A stretch of 64,000 bases of DNA from Roseomonas sp. KE0001 (GCF_016107285.1 NZ_RCVQ01000001.1:558001-622000), one strand, 5' to 3'; counted from the first letter of the stretch, positions 37,596 to 48,083 are shown. Program-made: numbers and translations. The notes: generated by a model not told the origin, from the sequence alone.

Positions 37596-37640
37596 TCTCG
37601 CGGTTCTCCGGAAGCGTAAGTGAAGAGGGGCCTGGCGTCC

Positions 37641-38876
37641 TCAGGCCGGCCGCGCGAGCGGCTGGACGGCATCCCGCACCGGCAGGTGCACCAGCGCGGC
37701 GAAGACGCCGGCCAGGATGCTGATGATCCACATCAGGTCATAGCTGCCCGTCCGGTCGAAGATCACCCCGCCCAGCCATGCGCCGGTGAAGCCGCCCAGC
37801 TGGTGGCCGAGGAAGACGAGGCCGAAGATCGTGGCCAGCCAGCGCGTGCCGAAGTTGCGGGCGCAGAGGGCGACGGTGGGCGGCACGGTGGACAGCCAGA
37901 GCAGGCCCATGAGGGCGGAGAAGACCAGGATGGTGCCGGTGGTCTTGGGGGCCATGAAGAACACCACCATCAGCGCGGCGCGCGCGCCGTAGATGCCCAC
38001 CAGCAACTCCCGCCGCCGCCATCTCTGTGTCAGCTCGCCCGAGATCAGGGAGCCGGCGATGTTGAACAGCCCGATCAGGCTCAGCGCGCCGGCGCCGACA
38101 TAGAGCGGCAGGTGGCAGCTGGCCACGAAGCCCGGCAGATGCACGGTGAGGAAGCTGACGTGCAGCCCGCAGACGAAGAAGCCGCTGAACAGGCACCAGA
38201 AGGAGGTGCTGGCGAAGGCGCGGCGCAGGGCGCGGCCGGCGCCTTCCTCCTCGGCGGCCAGGGCGGCCTGCGGCCTCGCCTGCGGGCTGTCCCGCAGCGG
38301 CAGGGCCAGCGGCACCATCGCCAGCGAGACGGCGGCCATGACCAGCAGCGCCGTCTGCCAGCCCAGGCTGGCGATGCCGACACCCGCCAGCGGCACCACC
38401 AGGAACTGGCCGAAGGAGGAGCCGGCGGTGCCGAGGCCGGTGGCGCGGCCGCGGTGCTGCTCGGGCAGCAGCCGGGTGAGGCTGGCCATGATGACCGGCA
38501 TCCCCGCGGCCGAGACGGCGATGCCCATGATCAGGCCGGCGAAGACGGTGAAGAGCGGCATGCCGTCCGAGAGCGCCATGCCGAGGAGGCCGATCGTGTA
38601 GAGCAGCGCGCCGCCCATCACCACCACACGGCCGCCGAAACGGTCGGCCAGCTGGCCGCAGAGCGGCTGCGACAGGCCGTTGACCAGCACCTGGACCGCG
38701 ATGGCCAAGGCGAAGCCGCTGGCGGTCCAGCCATGCGCCGCCGTCATCGGCGCGAGGAAGAGCCCGAAGGATTGCCGCAGCCCCATGGCCAGGGCGGCGG
38801 CCAGCACGGCGCAGAAGATCAGCGCGGGGACGGGGGAGGGGCGGAGGTCCTGGCCGGGCCCCGGCTGTGTCGGCAT
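37641..38876 (-). CDS. MFS transporter
   Basis: Major facilitator permease, 411 residues, with about 12 hydrophobic segments. The inter-helix motif between TM2 and TM3 reads GQLADRFGGRVVVMGG, and TM4-5 has RLLPEQHRGRATGLGTAGSSFGQ. It resembles the oxalate/formate and monocarboxylate-type group, but the substrate cannot be assigned. I chose the ATG at 38876 with GGAGG 9 nt upstream; a frame from 39002 adds 42 unlikely residues. Upstream lies bcp on the same strand. Confidence 0.9.
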   Translation of the reverse strand: MPTQPGPGQDLRPSPVPALIFCAVLAAALAMGLRQSFGLFLAPMTAAHGWTASGFALAIAVQVLVNGLSQPLCGQLADRFGGRVVVMGGALLYTIGLLGMALSDGMPLFTVFAGLIMGIAVSAAGMPVIMASLTRLLPEQHRGRATGLGTAGSSFGQFLVVPLAGVGIASLGWQTALLVMAAVSLAMVPLALPLRDSPQARPQAALAAEEEGAGRALRRAFASTSFWCLFSGFFVCGLHVSFLTVHLPGFVASCHLPLYVGAGALSLIGLFNIAGSLISGELTQRWRRRELLVGIYGARAALMVVFFMAPKTTGTILVFSALMGLLWLSTVPPTVALCARNFGTRWLATIFGLVFLGHQLGGFTGAWLGGVIFDRTGSYDLMWIISILAGVFAALVHLPVRDAVQPLARPA

Positions 38877-38955
38877 GGTTGTCCTTCCTCCCTCGCGGGC
38901 CAGCATGAACGGGGCGCCGCGCGGCGACAAGAGGCACGTCCGGCGGCGCCGGGCA

Positions 38956-39429
38956 TCAGGGGCGTGGCAGGGCGGCGGCCGCCTCCAGCACCGCCCGGGC
39001 ATGGCCCGGCACCTTCACCTTGCGCCAGATCCGCGCGATCCGCCCCCCGGCGTCGATGAGGAAGGTGGCGCGATCCATTCCCATGTACCTGCGGCCGTAC
39101 ATGGACTTCTCGATCCAGGTTCCATAGGCGACGGCCGCCTGCTTCTCCGCATCCGAGGCGAGAGGGAAGCTCAGCCCGTACTTCTGGGCGAATTTCTCGA
39201 TGGGCGGCATGGGATCGGGCGAGACGCCGATCACCTCGAGCCCGCCGCGCTCCAGCGCCGGCAGGGCCTCCTGGAAATCGCAGGCCTGGCGCGTGCAGCC
39301 CGAGGTGTCGGCCTTGGGATAGAAGTAGAGCACGAAGGGCCTGCCCCGCATGGCGGCCAGGGAAACGGTCCGTCCGCCACTCGCCGGCAGGGTGAAATCC
39401 GGCGCCGGCAGACCTTCCTCGACACTCAT
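38956..39429 (-). CDS. bcp: Thioredoxin-dependent thiol peroxidase (Bcp/PrxQ)
   Basis: Reduces hydrogen peroxide and organic hydroperoxides. The 157-residue protein has the peroxidatic Cys45 and resolving Cys50 in ADTSGCTRQACDF, the positions used in E. coli Bcp, and FPLASDAEKQAAVAYGTW downstream. Its ATG overlaps the glnE stop as ATGA, so it is translationally coupled to glnE. Confidence 0.95.
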   Translation of the reverse strand: MSVEEGLPAPDFTLPASGGRTVSLAAMRGRPFVLYFYPKADTSGCTRQACDFQEALPALERGGLEVIGVSPDPMPPIEKFAQKYGLSFPLASDAEKQAAVAYGTWIEKSMYGRRYMGMDRATFLIDAGGRIARIWRKVKVPGHARAVLEAAAALPRP

Positions 39430-42374
39430 CCCGATTCTCCGGTGAGCCGGCCCAGGCGGCGCTCGAAGATGGCCCGCACCTGCCCGGCGTGATCCTGCAT
39501 CATGTGGCGTAACGCCGGCAGGTCAATCGCGCCCCTGCCGAGCAGCGGCGTGGTGGCGTGCAGCAGGGCCGCGGCCGTCGGCGTCGGCAGTTCCGCCTGG
39601 CGCCAGCGCCCGACGGTGAGGCGGAGCAGACCCAGGATGGTGCGCCACAGGCGATCCGCGGCGATCAGCCGCTCCGCCTCCTCCGCCGGCAGCAGGCGGG
39701 CCCGGGCGAGGCGGGACAGCGCCTCGACGGTGGTGGGGGAGAGGATGCGCGGATGCTGCGCGGCATGCGCCAGTTGCAGCGCCTGGGCGATGAACTCGAC
39801 CTCGATCAGGCCGCCGGCCATGGCCTTGACGTCCCAGGGCCCATCGGCGGGCAGATCGCGCAGCATGCGGCGGCGCATGGCCACCGCGTCGGCGATGGCG
39901 GCATCCCCCGCATGGGCCAGCACCGCCTGCCGGATCGCCCCGCCGATGCGCCGCCGCAGCGCCACGGGCCCGGCGACGCAACGTGCCCGGGTGAGCGCCA
40001 TGCGCTCCCAGGTCCAGGCGCTCTCGTCGTGGTAGCGGCGGAAGCTCGACAGCGAGGTGGCGACCGGCCCCTTGTTGCCCGAGGGCCGCAGCCGCATGTC
40101 CACCTCATAGAGCTTGCCCTCCGCGCCGGGCGCGGTGACGGCCGCGATGACCTGCTGCGCCAGCCGGCTGAAATAGGTGCTGGCCGGCAGGGAACGGGCG
40201 GCGCCGGTGCTGCCCTCGGCCTTTTCCGGATGATCGTAGATCAGCAGCAGGTCGAGGTCGGAGGCCGGCAGCATTTCCCGCCCGCCCAGCTTGCCGAGGG
40301 CGACCACCGCCAGGGAACCGCCGCGGACGCGGCCGAAGCGCGCCGAGAAATCCGCCACGACATGCGGCAGCAGGGAGGAGATGGCGGCCTCCGCCAGATC
40401 GCTGCGGGCGCGCCCGGCGTCGTCCGCGCCGATGGCGCCTTCCAGGGCGGCGGCGTCGATCTCGAACTTGCCTTCCGTCACCAGGCGCCGGGCGCCGTCC
40501 AGCGCCTCCTCGACGTGCCGCGCCCCGCCCACCAGCCCCGGCAGCATCGCCGCCGCGCCGCCCGGCCCGCCGCCGCCCAGCAGGCCCTCCAGGGAGGAGG
40601 GCGTATAGGCCAGGTGGTCCCCGAGGGCGGGGGCCGCGCCGAGGATGCCGGCGATGCGCTCCAGGAGCGCCGGGTTGCGCTGGAACAGCGACAGCATGTG
40701 CACCCCGGCCGTCATGCGCGAGAGCACCATGTCGAAGCGCGAGAGCACCGCGTCGGGCTCGCGCTGCGCCGCGACGGCGTTCACCAGGCCCGGCAGCATG
40801 CTCGTCAGCAGTTCCCGCGCGCGCTCGCTGCGGGTCGCGCGCGGGCGTCCGAGATGCCAGGCCCGCAGGGTCGCCGCCGCCTTGGCGGGGTCGGAGAAAC
40901 CGAGTTCCTCCAGGGCATGCAGGGTTTGCGCATCCTCCGGGCCGGCGGTGAAGTCCGGGCCCGCCGCCGCCTCGGCCCGTGGCAGGCTCGGCCGCCGGTC
41001 CTCGAACATCTCGGCATAGACATGTTCGACGCCGCGCAGGTGATCGATCAGCGCGGCGCGGAAGGCGTCGGCATCGGGGAAGCCCATGAAGCTGGCGATG
41101 CGCGCCAGATTCTCCTCATCCTCCGGCAGCCGCTGGGTCTGCCGGTCGGCCACCATCTGCAGCCGGTGCTCGACATTGCGCAGGAAGACATAGGCATCGG
41201 CCAGGCGGGAGGCCGCCCGCCGGTCGATCTTGCCGGCCATCGTCAGGGCGGCGAGGGCACCGAGCGTCGTCGGATCGCGCAGGCCGGGATCGCGGCCGGC
41301 CCAGATCAGCTGCAGAACCTGGGCGATGAACTCGATCTCGCGGATGCCGCCGCGGCCCAGCTTCACGTCATGCCCGGCGACCTGCACCTCGGCATGCGCG
41401 CCGCGCCCCGCATGGGCGGCGTGGATCTGGCGCTTGATGCCGTGGATATCGGCGATCATCGCGAAATCGAGGTGGCGGCGCCAGACGAAGGGGCGGATCT
41501 CGGCCAGGAAGGCCTCGCCCAGCGCGCGATCCCCGCCGACGGGCCGGGCCTTGATCATCGCCGCCCGTTCCCAGTTCTGGCCCATCGATTCGTAGTAGGT
41601 GATGGCGGTCGGGATGCTGACCGCGAGCGGCGTGGCCGCCGGGTCGGGGCGCAGGCGAAGGTCGGTGCGGAACACATAGCCTCCCGCCGTCCGCTCCTCC
41701 ATCAGCGTCACGAGATCACGCGCGATGCGCACGTATAGGGCGCCGGCGCGTTCCTCGTGATAGGCTGCGGCCGTCGGCTCGTAGAGCACCATCAGGTCGA
41801 TATCGGAGGAATAGTTGAGTTCACGCCCCCCCAGCTTGCCCATGCCGAGGATGACGAGGCCTGAACCGCGCGCGACCTCCCTCGGCTCGTGGCGGCGGGC
41901 GCGGGGCAGGCGCAGTTCCTGGCGGGCGGCGGCCTCGCGCAGCAGATGGGCGCAGGCGTAATCGATGGCCGCCTCGGCCAGGTCGGAGAGCGCGCCCGTC
42001 ACCTTGTCGAGCGGCCAGAAGCCCGTGAGGTCGGCCGCCGCGATGACCAGCGCGGCCTGGCGCTTGGCCTGTCGCAGCTGCGCCGAAACGGTGGCCCGCG
42101 TCGCGGACGGATCGGCGCGGCGCAGGGGCAGGAGAGCGTGGGCCAGGGCGTTGTCCGGCCCGTCGCGGCCGAATCTGAGCAGGATATCGCTCTCGCGCTC
42201 CGCGAGGTCGGCGAGATAGGGGCTGTGGCCTCCCAGCGCCGCCAGCAGGGCGCGGCCGGAGCCGGAGCCGGCGTAGTCACTCTCCGCGGCGCCACGCGCG
42301 GCGAAGGCCTCGGTCAGTGCCTCCGCGGCTGGCTTGTCGAAGGCGGGCGGCAGCAGGCTGGATGTCTGGGACAT
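39426..42374 (-). CDS. glnE: Bifunctional glutamine synthetase adenylyltransferase/adenylyl-removing enzyme
   Basis: Adds and removes AMP on glutamine synthetase in response to PII. The 982-residue protein has two nucleotidyltransferase domains: GMGKLGGRELNYSSDIDLMVLY in the N-terminal half (de-adenylylation) and ALGKLGGREMLPASDLDLLLIY in the C-terminal half (adenylylation), each with the paired Asp residues, and helical regulatory parts between. I chose the ATG at 42374; a frame from 42581 adds a Pro/Ala-rich, non-homologous leader and would overlap the divergent gene. bcp follows with a 4-nt overlap. Confidence 0.96.
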   Translation of the reverse strand: MSQTSSLLPPAFDKPAAEALTEAFAARGAAESDYAGSGSGRALLAALGGHSPYLADLAERESDILLRFGRDGPDNALAHALLPLRRADPSATRATVSAQLRQAKRQAALVIAAADLTGFWPLDKVTGALSDLAEAAIDYACAHLLREAAARQELRLPRARRHEPREVARGSGLVILGMGKLGGRELNYSSDIDLMVLYEPTAAAYHEERAGALYVRIARDLVTLMEERTAGGYVFRTDLRLRPDPAATPLAVSIPTAITYYESMGQNWERAAMIKARPVGGDRALGEAFLAEIRPFVWRRHLDFAMIADIHGIKRQIHAAHAGRGAHAEVQVAGHDVKLGRGGIREIEFIAQVLQLIWAGRDPGLRDPTTLGALAALTMAGKIDRRAASRLADAYVFLRNVEHRLQMVADRQTQRLPEDEENLARIASFMGFPDADAFRAALIDHLRGVEHVYAEMFEDRRPSLPRAEAAAGPDFTAGPEDAQTLHALEELGFSDPAKAAATLRAWHLGRPRATRSERARELLTSMLPGLVNAVAAQREPDAVLSRFDMVLSRMTAGVHMLSLFQRNPALLERIAGILGAAPALGDHLAYTPSSLEGLLGGGGPGGAAAMLPGLVGGARHVEEALDGARRLVTEGKFEIDAAALEGAIGADDAGRARSDLAEAAISSLLPHVVADFSARFGRVRGGSLAVVALGKLGGREMLPASDLDLLLIYDHPEKAEGSTGAARSLPASTYFSRLAQQVIAAVTAPGAEGKLYEVDMRLRPSGNKGPVATSLSSFRRYHDESAWTWERMALTRARCVAGPVALRRRIGGAIRQAVLAHAGDAAIADAVAMRRRMLRDLPADGPWDVKAMAGGLIEVEFIAQALQLAHAAQHPRILSPTTVEALSRLARARLLPAEEAERLIAADRLWRTILGLLRLTVGRWRQAELPTPTAAALLHATTPLLGRGAIDLPALRHMMQDHAGQVRAIFERRLGRLTGESG

Positions 42375-42391
42375 GATGCGGAAGCCAATCC

Positions 42392-45300
42392 ATGCGCCCG
42401 CTGACCGGTCAAGTGCTGCGTTGCGGCGGCCTCCTCCTGCGCCTGCTGATGGCTGTCGCGCTGCTCGCCGGGCTGGGGACGGCGGCGCTGGGATGGCGCC
42501 TTTCACAGGGGCCGCTGCACCTGCCGGCCCTGGCGCGGGCGCTGGAGCGCGCCGTGCCGCCGCCGGCCGAGGGGCAGACACTGAGCATCGGCGACGCGGC
42601 CATCGCCTGGCACGGCTTCCGCGAGGACCGGCAGGCGCCGCTGCAGCTGCGGCTCACGTCGGTCCAGCTGCGCGATGCCGCGGGCTCGGTGCGGCAGGAA
42701 CTGCCGGATGCGACGGTGAGCCTGGCCCTGGGCGAACTCCTGCGCGGCCGGCTGTCGCTGTTCCGCATCGCCATCCAGGCGCCCAGCATCGTGCTGGAGC
42801 GCGACGAGACGGGCGGTATCGCCCTCGCCATGGGACGGCTGCGGCAGGAGGATCCTCAGCCCGCGGAAGCCACGCCGCCGGCAGCGGCGGATGCCTCCGG
42901 GGGCGGCCTGCTCGGCGATCTTCTCGATTCCCCGCGGCACGGAGAGCGGGAGACCTGGCTCGGCGCGCTCAGGGAAGTCGATATCCAGGAGGGGCGCCTG
43001 ACCATCCTGGACCGTCAGCTCGGCCTCGTCTGGCGGCTGGAACAGGTGGACCTGGCGCTGCGGCGCGGGGCCGCCGGGCGCATGACCCTCGGTGGTACGG
43101 CCGCCCTGCGCCTGCCGGGCCAGGGGCAGGGCATGGAGGTCCAGCTGAATGGCGCGGTGGAGGGGGCGGAGCCGACGCTCTCCGGCGAGATCCTGATCCC
43201 GAGGCTGGAACCGGCCCGACTGGCCGGGCTGATCCCAGCCCTGGCGCCGCTGGCGCTCTTCGATGCGCCCCTCGCCGTCAGCCTGTCCGGCCGTTTCGAT
43301 GGCGGCGCGCGCGGCGCCGAGCCGCAGCTGCGTCTCCAGGTCGACAGTGAGGGCGGGCGCTTCACCGCGCAGAAGCTCCGCGTTGGCTTCGCCAGCCTGC
43401 ATCTGGAGGCGACCGGGTCGCCGACGGCGCTTCGGCTGGAGAAGCTGCGCCTGGTCCCCGCCGCGGCGGACCCCGGCGCCGCCCGCGCCAGGGGGCGGCC
43501 GCCGGTGCTCGAGGCCAGCGGTGAGGCCCGTCTGCAGGACGCGGCCTGGATTGGCTCGCTGATCTTCGGCCTCGACGCGGTGCCGGCGGCGGATCTGGGC
43601 GACTACTGGCCCGCGGGGCTGGCCGACGGCGCGCGCAAATGGCTGGTGGAGAATCTCACCGGGGGCGAGCTGCGCGACGGACGCTTCACCCTGCGGGCCG
43701 AGGCGGGCGCCGACCTGTCCGGCCTGCGCGTCACCCGGCTCGATGGCACGATGCAGTTGCAGCGCGGCAGGGTCCACTGGCTGCGGCCCATTCCGCCGCT
43801 GGAGGAGGTGGAGGCGCGCGCCGAGTTCGGCCTCGACGAGATCCGCATCCAGCTGGCGGGCGCTCGACAATCCGGCACCGCCCTGAGCAGCCCGGGCGCC
43901 ACCATTCGCCTGCTCAATCTGGACGCCGGCCAGGAACAGGCCGAGATCGAGGCGCAGCTGCGGGGCCCCGTGCCGGATATCGTCGCGCTGATTCGCCATC
44001 CCCGCCTCAAGCTGTTCGAGAACCGGCCGCTGGACCTGAAGCAGCCCGGCGGTCAGGTGGAGGGCATGCTGCGACTCGGCCTGCCTCTCCTGGCGGACAT
44101 TCCGAACGAGGCATTGCGCGTGCAGGCGCAGATGCGCATCACCCAGATGCGGCTGTCGGACGTGCTCATGGGCAAGCGGCTGGAGCGCGGTACGGCCGAG
44201 CTGACCGTCGACACGTCGCGGCTGAAGGCCAGCGGAGAGGCGCAGCTCGCCGGCATCCCGACACAGCTGAGCCTCGAGATGGACTTCCGGCCCGGCAATG
44301 CCGCGCAGGTGGTCGAGCGCTACCGCGCGGAGGCCCGGCCGGATGCCAGCCGCATCGCCGAGTTCGGACTGGACCTCGAGGGCTTCGTCAGCGGCCCGGT
44401 GGGCATCCGCGCCCTGGTGGAGCGCCGGCGCAGCGGCGAGAGCCGCGTCAGTATCGATGCCAATCTGCGCGACAGTCGCATGACCCTGTCGCCCTTCGCC
44501 TGGCAGAAGGCGCCGGGCACGCCGGCGGCGGCGCAGGCCGAGCTGGTGGTGGATCACGAGAACCTGCGGGCGGTGGACCGGTTCCAGGTCGAGGCACCGC
44601 AGCTTCGGGCCAGGGGCAAAGTCGGCTTCTCCGCCGGCAACCGGCTGGAGCGGGTCGATATCGCCGAGGCCCGGGTGCAGGACAGCCGCTTCACGGCCGA
44701 GGCGAGGCCGCCGGCGCAGGCGGGCGCGCCCTGGCGCTTCCGCGCCTCCGGCCCGGTGCTCGACCTCGGCGCCGCCCTGGCCGCCAATGCCGCGGCGGAT
44801 GGCGGCGCGTCCGACACGCCCGCGACCGGACCCTCGGTCTCCGTGGAGGCGCAGTTCGACCGGGTGCTGCTGGGCGGCGGCCGCAGCCTGGCCGGCATTC
44901 AGGGCCGGGTGACGGCCGATCCGCGCGGCGTGCTGCGCGAGGCCCGCATCGCCGGCCAGGCCGGGCCGGGGGGGGCCTTCGATGTCACCGTGCTCCCCCA
45001 GGGCGGCGGCCGGAGCCTGCTGCTCAACGCCGCCGACGCGGGCGCATTGCTGCGGGCTTTCGACATCCTCGATCAGGTCGAGGGTGGCCGGCTCGCCGTG
45101 AACGCCCGATGGGACGGCAACAGGCCGGGCGCCACCCTGACCGGCACCGCCGAAATGGCGGATTTCTCGGTGCGCGAGGCCGAGGGGGTCGGCAAGCTGC
45201 TGCAGGCGCTGACGGTCTACGGCATGTTCGACGCGGTGCGCGGGCCGGGCCTGAGCTTCTCCCGCCTGGAAGCGCCCTTCCGCCTGACGCCGCGCAGCCT

Positions 45301-45616
45301 GATGGTGGATGAGGCGCGCGCCTTCTCGGCCTCCCTGGGTGTCACCGCGCGCGGCACCATTCCGCGCCAGGGCGGCGCGATCGACCTGGAGGGCACCATC
45401 GTGCCCGCCTATGTGCTGAACTCGCTGCTGGGGCAGATCCCGCTGCTGGGGCGGCTGTTCAGCCCGGAGCGCGGCGGCGGCCTGCTGGCCGCGACGTGGC
45501 AGATGCAGGGGCCGGTGCAGGACCCCTCGGTTTCGGTCAACCCGCTCGCGGCGCTGACGCCCGGCTTCCTGCGGGGCATCTTCGGCGGCGGCACGGCGGG
45601 CAACGCGCAGCGCTGA
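42392..45616 (+). CDS. YhdP-like AsmA-superfamily envelope protein (DUF3971/AsmA-like C-terminal)
   Basis: A 1074-residue protein with a basic start, one signal-anchor helix (about residues 13-35, LLLRLLMAVALLAGLGTAALGW) and a long periplasmic beta-rich region. The end of the protein (GTIVPAYVLNSLLGQIPLLGRLFSPERGGGLLAATWQMQGPVQDPSVSVNPLAALTPGFLRGIF) is the typical YhdP/COG3164 C-terminus. Such proteins are proposed to carry phospholipids to the outer membrane. The start codon is only 17 bp from the divergent glnE start, with no ribosome-binding site. A hairpin follows the stop. Confidence 0.88.
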   Translation: MRPLTGQVLRCGGLLLRLLMAVALLAGLGTAALGWRLSQGPLHLPALARALERAVPPPAEGQTLSIGDAAIAWHGFREDRQAPLQLRLTSVQLRDAAGSVRQELPDATVSLALGELLRGRLSLFRIAIQAPSIVLERDETGGIALAMGRLRQEDPQPAEATPPAAADASGGGLLGDLLDSPRHGERETWLGALREVDIQEGRLTILDRQLGLVWRLEQVDLALRRGAAGRMTLGGTAALRLPGQGQGMEVQLNGAVEGAEPTLSGEILIPRLEPARLAGLIPALAPLALFDAPLAVSLSGRFDGGARGAEPQLRLQVDSEGGRFTAQKLRVGFASLHLEATGSPTALRLEKLRLVPAAADPGAARARGRPPVLEASGEARLQDAAWIGSLIFGLDAVPAADLGDYWPAGLADGARKWLVENLTGGELRDGRFTLRAEAGADLSGLRVTRLDGTMQLQRGRVHWLRPIPPLEEVEARAEFGLDEIRIQLAGARQSGTALSSPGATIRLLNLDAGQEQAEIEAQLRGPVPDIVALIRHPRLKLFENRPLDLKQPGGQVEGMLRLGLPLLADIPNEALRVQAQMRITQMRLSDVLMGKRLERGTAELTVDTSRLKASGEAQLAGIPTQLSLEMDFRPGNAAQVVERYRAEARPDASRIAEFGLDLEGFVSGPVGIRALVERRRSGESRVSIDANLRDSRMTLSPFAWQKAPGTPAAAQAELVVDHENLRAVDRFQVEAPQLRARGKVGFSAGNRLERVDIAEARVQDSRFTAEARPPAQAGAPWRFRASGPVLDLGAALAANAAADGGASDTPATGPSVSVEAQFDRVLLGGGRSLAGIQGRVTADPRGVLREARIAGQAGPGGAFDVTVLPQGGGRSLLLNAADAGALLRAFDILDQVEGGRLAVNARWDGNRPGATLTGTAEMADFSVREAEGVGKLLQALTVYGMFDAVRGPGLSFSRLEAPFRLTPRSLMVDEARAFSASLGVTARGTIPRQGGAIDLEGTIVPAYVLNSLLGQIPLLGRLFSPERGGGLLAATWQMQGPVQDPSVSVNPLAALTPGFLRGIFGGGTAGNAQR

Positions 45617-45622
45617 CCGGCC

Positions 45623-45650
45623 GCGCGCCGGGCCGCTCAGCCCGGCGCGC
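45623..45650. terminator. Bidirectional hairpin between the YhdP-like gene and tyrS
   Basis: GCGCGCCGGGC (45623-45633) pairs perfectly with GCCCGGCGCGC (45640-45650) around a 6-base loop that holds the tyrS stop codon. This 11-bp GC stem lies 6 bp after the YhdP-like stop and can end both convergent transcripts. Confidence 0.7.
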
Positions 45651-46863
45651 GCACCAGGACGTGCCGCTTGCGGCCGGCGGACAGCTTGGCCGCGCCGTCC
45701 CGCAGATCCGCCTCCGTCACCACCAGGGCCTCGTCGGAAACCGGCGCGTCGTTCAGGCGCAGGCCATTCTGCCGGACGAGGCGGCGCGCTTCGCCCTTGC
45801 TCGCGGCCAGGCCCGCCTGCACCGCGAGGTCGATCAGGGCGGCCGGCAGGCTGGCGGTGATGCCGGGCAGGGTCGCGGCGGCCTCGCCCTCCTCGAAGGC
45901 GCGGCGCGCGGTCTCGGCCGCGGCCTCGGCGGCGGGGCGGCCGTGCAGCAGGGCCGTGGCCTCGGTGGCCAGGATCTTCTTGCCCTCATTGATCTCCGCC
46001 CCGCCCAGCGCGCCGAGGCGCCGGACCTCCGGCATCGGCAGCTCCGTAAACAGGCCGAGGAAGCGCCCGACATCCGCGTCCTCCGTGTTGCGCCAGAACT
46101 GCCAGTAGTCATAGGCCGGCAGGCGGTCGGGATTGAGCCAGACGGCGCCGCCCGCGGTCTTGCCCATCTTGGTGCCGGAGGCGGTGGTCAGCAGCGGGGT
46201 GGTCAGGCCGAAGACCTCGGCGGCGTCGATGCGCCGGTTCAGCTCGACGCCCATGACGATGTTGCCCCACTGGTCGGAGCCGCCCATCTGCAGCGCCACG
46301 CCATGGCGCCGGCGCAGCTCCAGGAAGTCGTAGGACTGCAGCAGCATGTAGTTGAATTCGAGGAAGGAGAGCGGCTGCTCGCGCTCCAGCCGCAGGCGGA
46401 CGCTGTCCATGGTCAGCATGCGGTTGACGCTGAAGTGGCGGCCGACGTCGCGCAGGAACGGGATGTAGAGCAGGCTGTCGAGCCAGCGCGCATTGTCCAG
46501 CATGATGGCGTCGGACGGCCCCTCGCCGAAGCGGAGAAAGGCGTCGAAGGTCTTGCGGATGCCGGCCTTGTTGGTCTCGATCTGCGCGTCCGACAGCAGG
46601 GGGCGCGCATCGTCGCGGAAGGAAGGATCGCCGATGCGGGTGGTGCCGCCGCCGAGCAGCGCCACGGGACGGTGGCCCATCCGCTGCAGCAGGCGCAGCA
46701 TCATGATGGACAGCAGATGGCCGACATGCAGGCTGTCCGCGGTGCAGTCGAAGCCGACATAGGCGGAGAGGGGCCCCTGCTGCATGCGCGCGGCGAGCGC
46801 CGCCTCGTCCGTCACCTGGTGGATGTAGCCGCGCTCGCGCGCGGCCTGCAGGAACTCGTCCAT
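45637..46863 (-). CDS. tyrS: Tyrosyl-tRNA synthetase
   Basis: Class I synthetase of the TyrRS1 type, 408 residues. The HIGH motif appears as SLHVGHLL and the KMSKS motif as GTKMGKT. The Tyr-binding GGSDQWGNI segment is present, and a C-terminal S4 domain ([19 protein letters not shown]...) completes the protein. It is divergent from anmK with 68 bp between starts, an arrangement common in alphaproteobacteria. Confidence 0.97.
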   Translation of the reverse strand: MDEFLQAARERGYIHQVTDEAALAARMQQGPLSAYVGFDCTADSLHVGHLLSIMMLRLLQRMGHRPVALLGGGTTRIGDPSFRDDARPLLSDAQIETNKAGIRKTFDAFLRFGEGPSDAIMLDNARWLDSLLYIPFLRDVGRHFSVNRMLTMDSVRLRLEREQPLSFLEFNYMLLQSYDFLELRRRHGVALQMGGSDQWGNIVMGVELNRRIDAAEVFGLTTPLLTTASGTKMGKTAGGAVWLNPDRLPAYDYWQFWRNTEDADVGRFLGLFTELPMPEVRRLGALGGAEINEGKKILATEATALLHGRPAAEAAAETARRAFEEGEAAATLPGITASLPAALIDLAVQAGLAASKGEARRLVRQNGLRLNDAPVSDEALVVTEADLRDGAAKLSAGRKRHVLVRAPG

Positions 46864-46931
46864 CGTCGCTCTTGTCCGTTCTGACCGCCCGGGGGCTTCC
46901 GCCCGGGCCCCGGCCCTAGCACAGTGCGGCC

Positions 46932-48023
46932 ATGCTGCGAACCATCGGGCTGATGAGCGGCACCTCGCTGGATGGCGTGGATGCGGCGTGGATCGAGACG
47001 GACGGGGAGAGGATCGGGCGATTCGGGCCGAGCCTGACCCTGCCCTATGCGCCGGAACTGCGGCGGGATCTGCGCCGCCTGCTGGACCTGGCGGGGAGTA
47101 TCGCGGCGGACGACCCCTTCCTCGCCGCCTGCGTCCGGCGCCTGACGGAGCGCCATGCCGAGGCGGTCCGGCGGCTCGGGACGGGGGCGGAGCTGATCGG
47201 GTTTCATGGCCAGACCATCCTGCACCGGCCGGTGGCGGGACGGCCGGGGGAGGGGCGCACCTGGCAGATCGGCGATGCCGCCCTGCTGGCCCGGCTGACG
47301 GGAACGCGGGTCGCGCATGACTTCCGCTCCGCCGATGTGGCGGCGGGCGGGCAGGGCGCGCCGCTGGTGCCGGTGGTGCATGCCGCCCTCGCGGCGGAAC
47401 TGCCGAAGCCGGTGGCCATCCTGAACCTGGGCGGCGTCGGCAACGTGACCTGGATCGGCCGCGATGGCCGGCTGATCGCCTTCGACACCGGGCCGGCCAA
47501 TGCGCCGCTAGATGACTGGATGCGGCAGAGGGCCGGGGTGGATTTCGACCGGGATGGAGCGCTGGCTCTCTCGGGACGGCCCGAGGCGCGGGTTCTGGCG
47601 GAGCTGATGGCGCACCCCTACTTCGCGGCGCCGCCGCCCAAGTCGCTCGACCGCCTCGACTTCCATCACGCCCTGGAACGGGCGGGGCTGGCCGGGCTGG
47701 CGCCGGCGGAGGGTGCCGCGACCCTGGTGGAATTCGTCGCCCTGTCGGTGGCGGCCGCGGCGGCCCACTGTCCCGAGGCGCCGCACCGGTGGCTGGTGAC
47801 GGGCGGCGGCCGTCGCAACGGCGCCATCATGCAGGCGCTCGCGCGTGTTCTGGCCGCGCCGGTGCAGGCGGTGGAGACGGTCGGTTGGGATGGCGATGCC
47901 CTGGAGGCACAGGCCTTCGGCGTCCTCGCCGCGCGGGTCCTGCGGGGCCTGCCGCTGACCTTCCCGGGCACCACCGGAGCGTCCGCGCCCCTCCGCGGCG
48001 GCCGGCTGACCGCCCCGCCATAG
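46932..48023 (+). CDS. anmK: Anhydro-N-acetylmuramic acid kinase
   Basis: Cell-wall recycling enzyme that phosphorylates and hydrolyses 1,6-anhydro-MurNAc to MurNAc-6-phosphate. The 363-residue protein opens with the family signature [22 protein letters not shown] and has [40 protein letters not shown] and the C-terminal LVTGGGRRN segment. Length is normal. A terminator hairpin begins immediately after the stop codon. Confidence 0.96.
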   Translation: MLRTIGLMSGTSLDGVDAAWIETDGERIGRFGPSLTLPYAPELRRDLRRLLDLAGSIAADDPFLAACVRRLTERHAEAVRRLGTGAELIGFHGQTILHRPVAGRPGEGRTWQIGDAALLARLTGTRVAHDFRSADVAAGGQGAPLVPVVHAALAAELPKPVAILNLGGVGNVTWIGRDGRLIAFDTGPANAPLDDWMRQRAGVDFDRDGALALSGRPEARVLAELMAHPYFAAPPPKSLDRLDFHHALERAGLAGLAPAEGAATLVEFVALSVAAAAAHCPEAPHRWLVTGGGRRNGAIMQALARVLAAPVQAVETVGWDGDALEAQAFGVLAARVLRGLPLTFPGTTGASAPLRGGRLTAPP

Positions 48024-48058
48024 GAAAGGGGCCTGAGGACAGTCCCCAGGCCCCTTTC
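48024..48058. terminator. Terminator after anmK
   Basis: GAAAGGGGCCTG (48024-48035) pairs perfectly with CAGGCCCCTTTC (48047-48058), a 12-bp stem flanked by A and T runs so that it can work in both directions. It starts one base after the anmK stop and lies 25 bp from the convergent hydrolase stop. Confidence 0.8.
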
Positions 48059-48083
48059 GCGGCCATCCGATGGAGGCCGGCGG

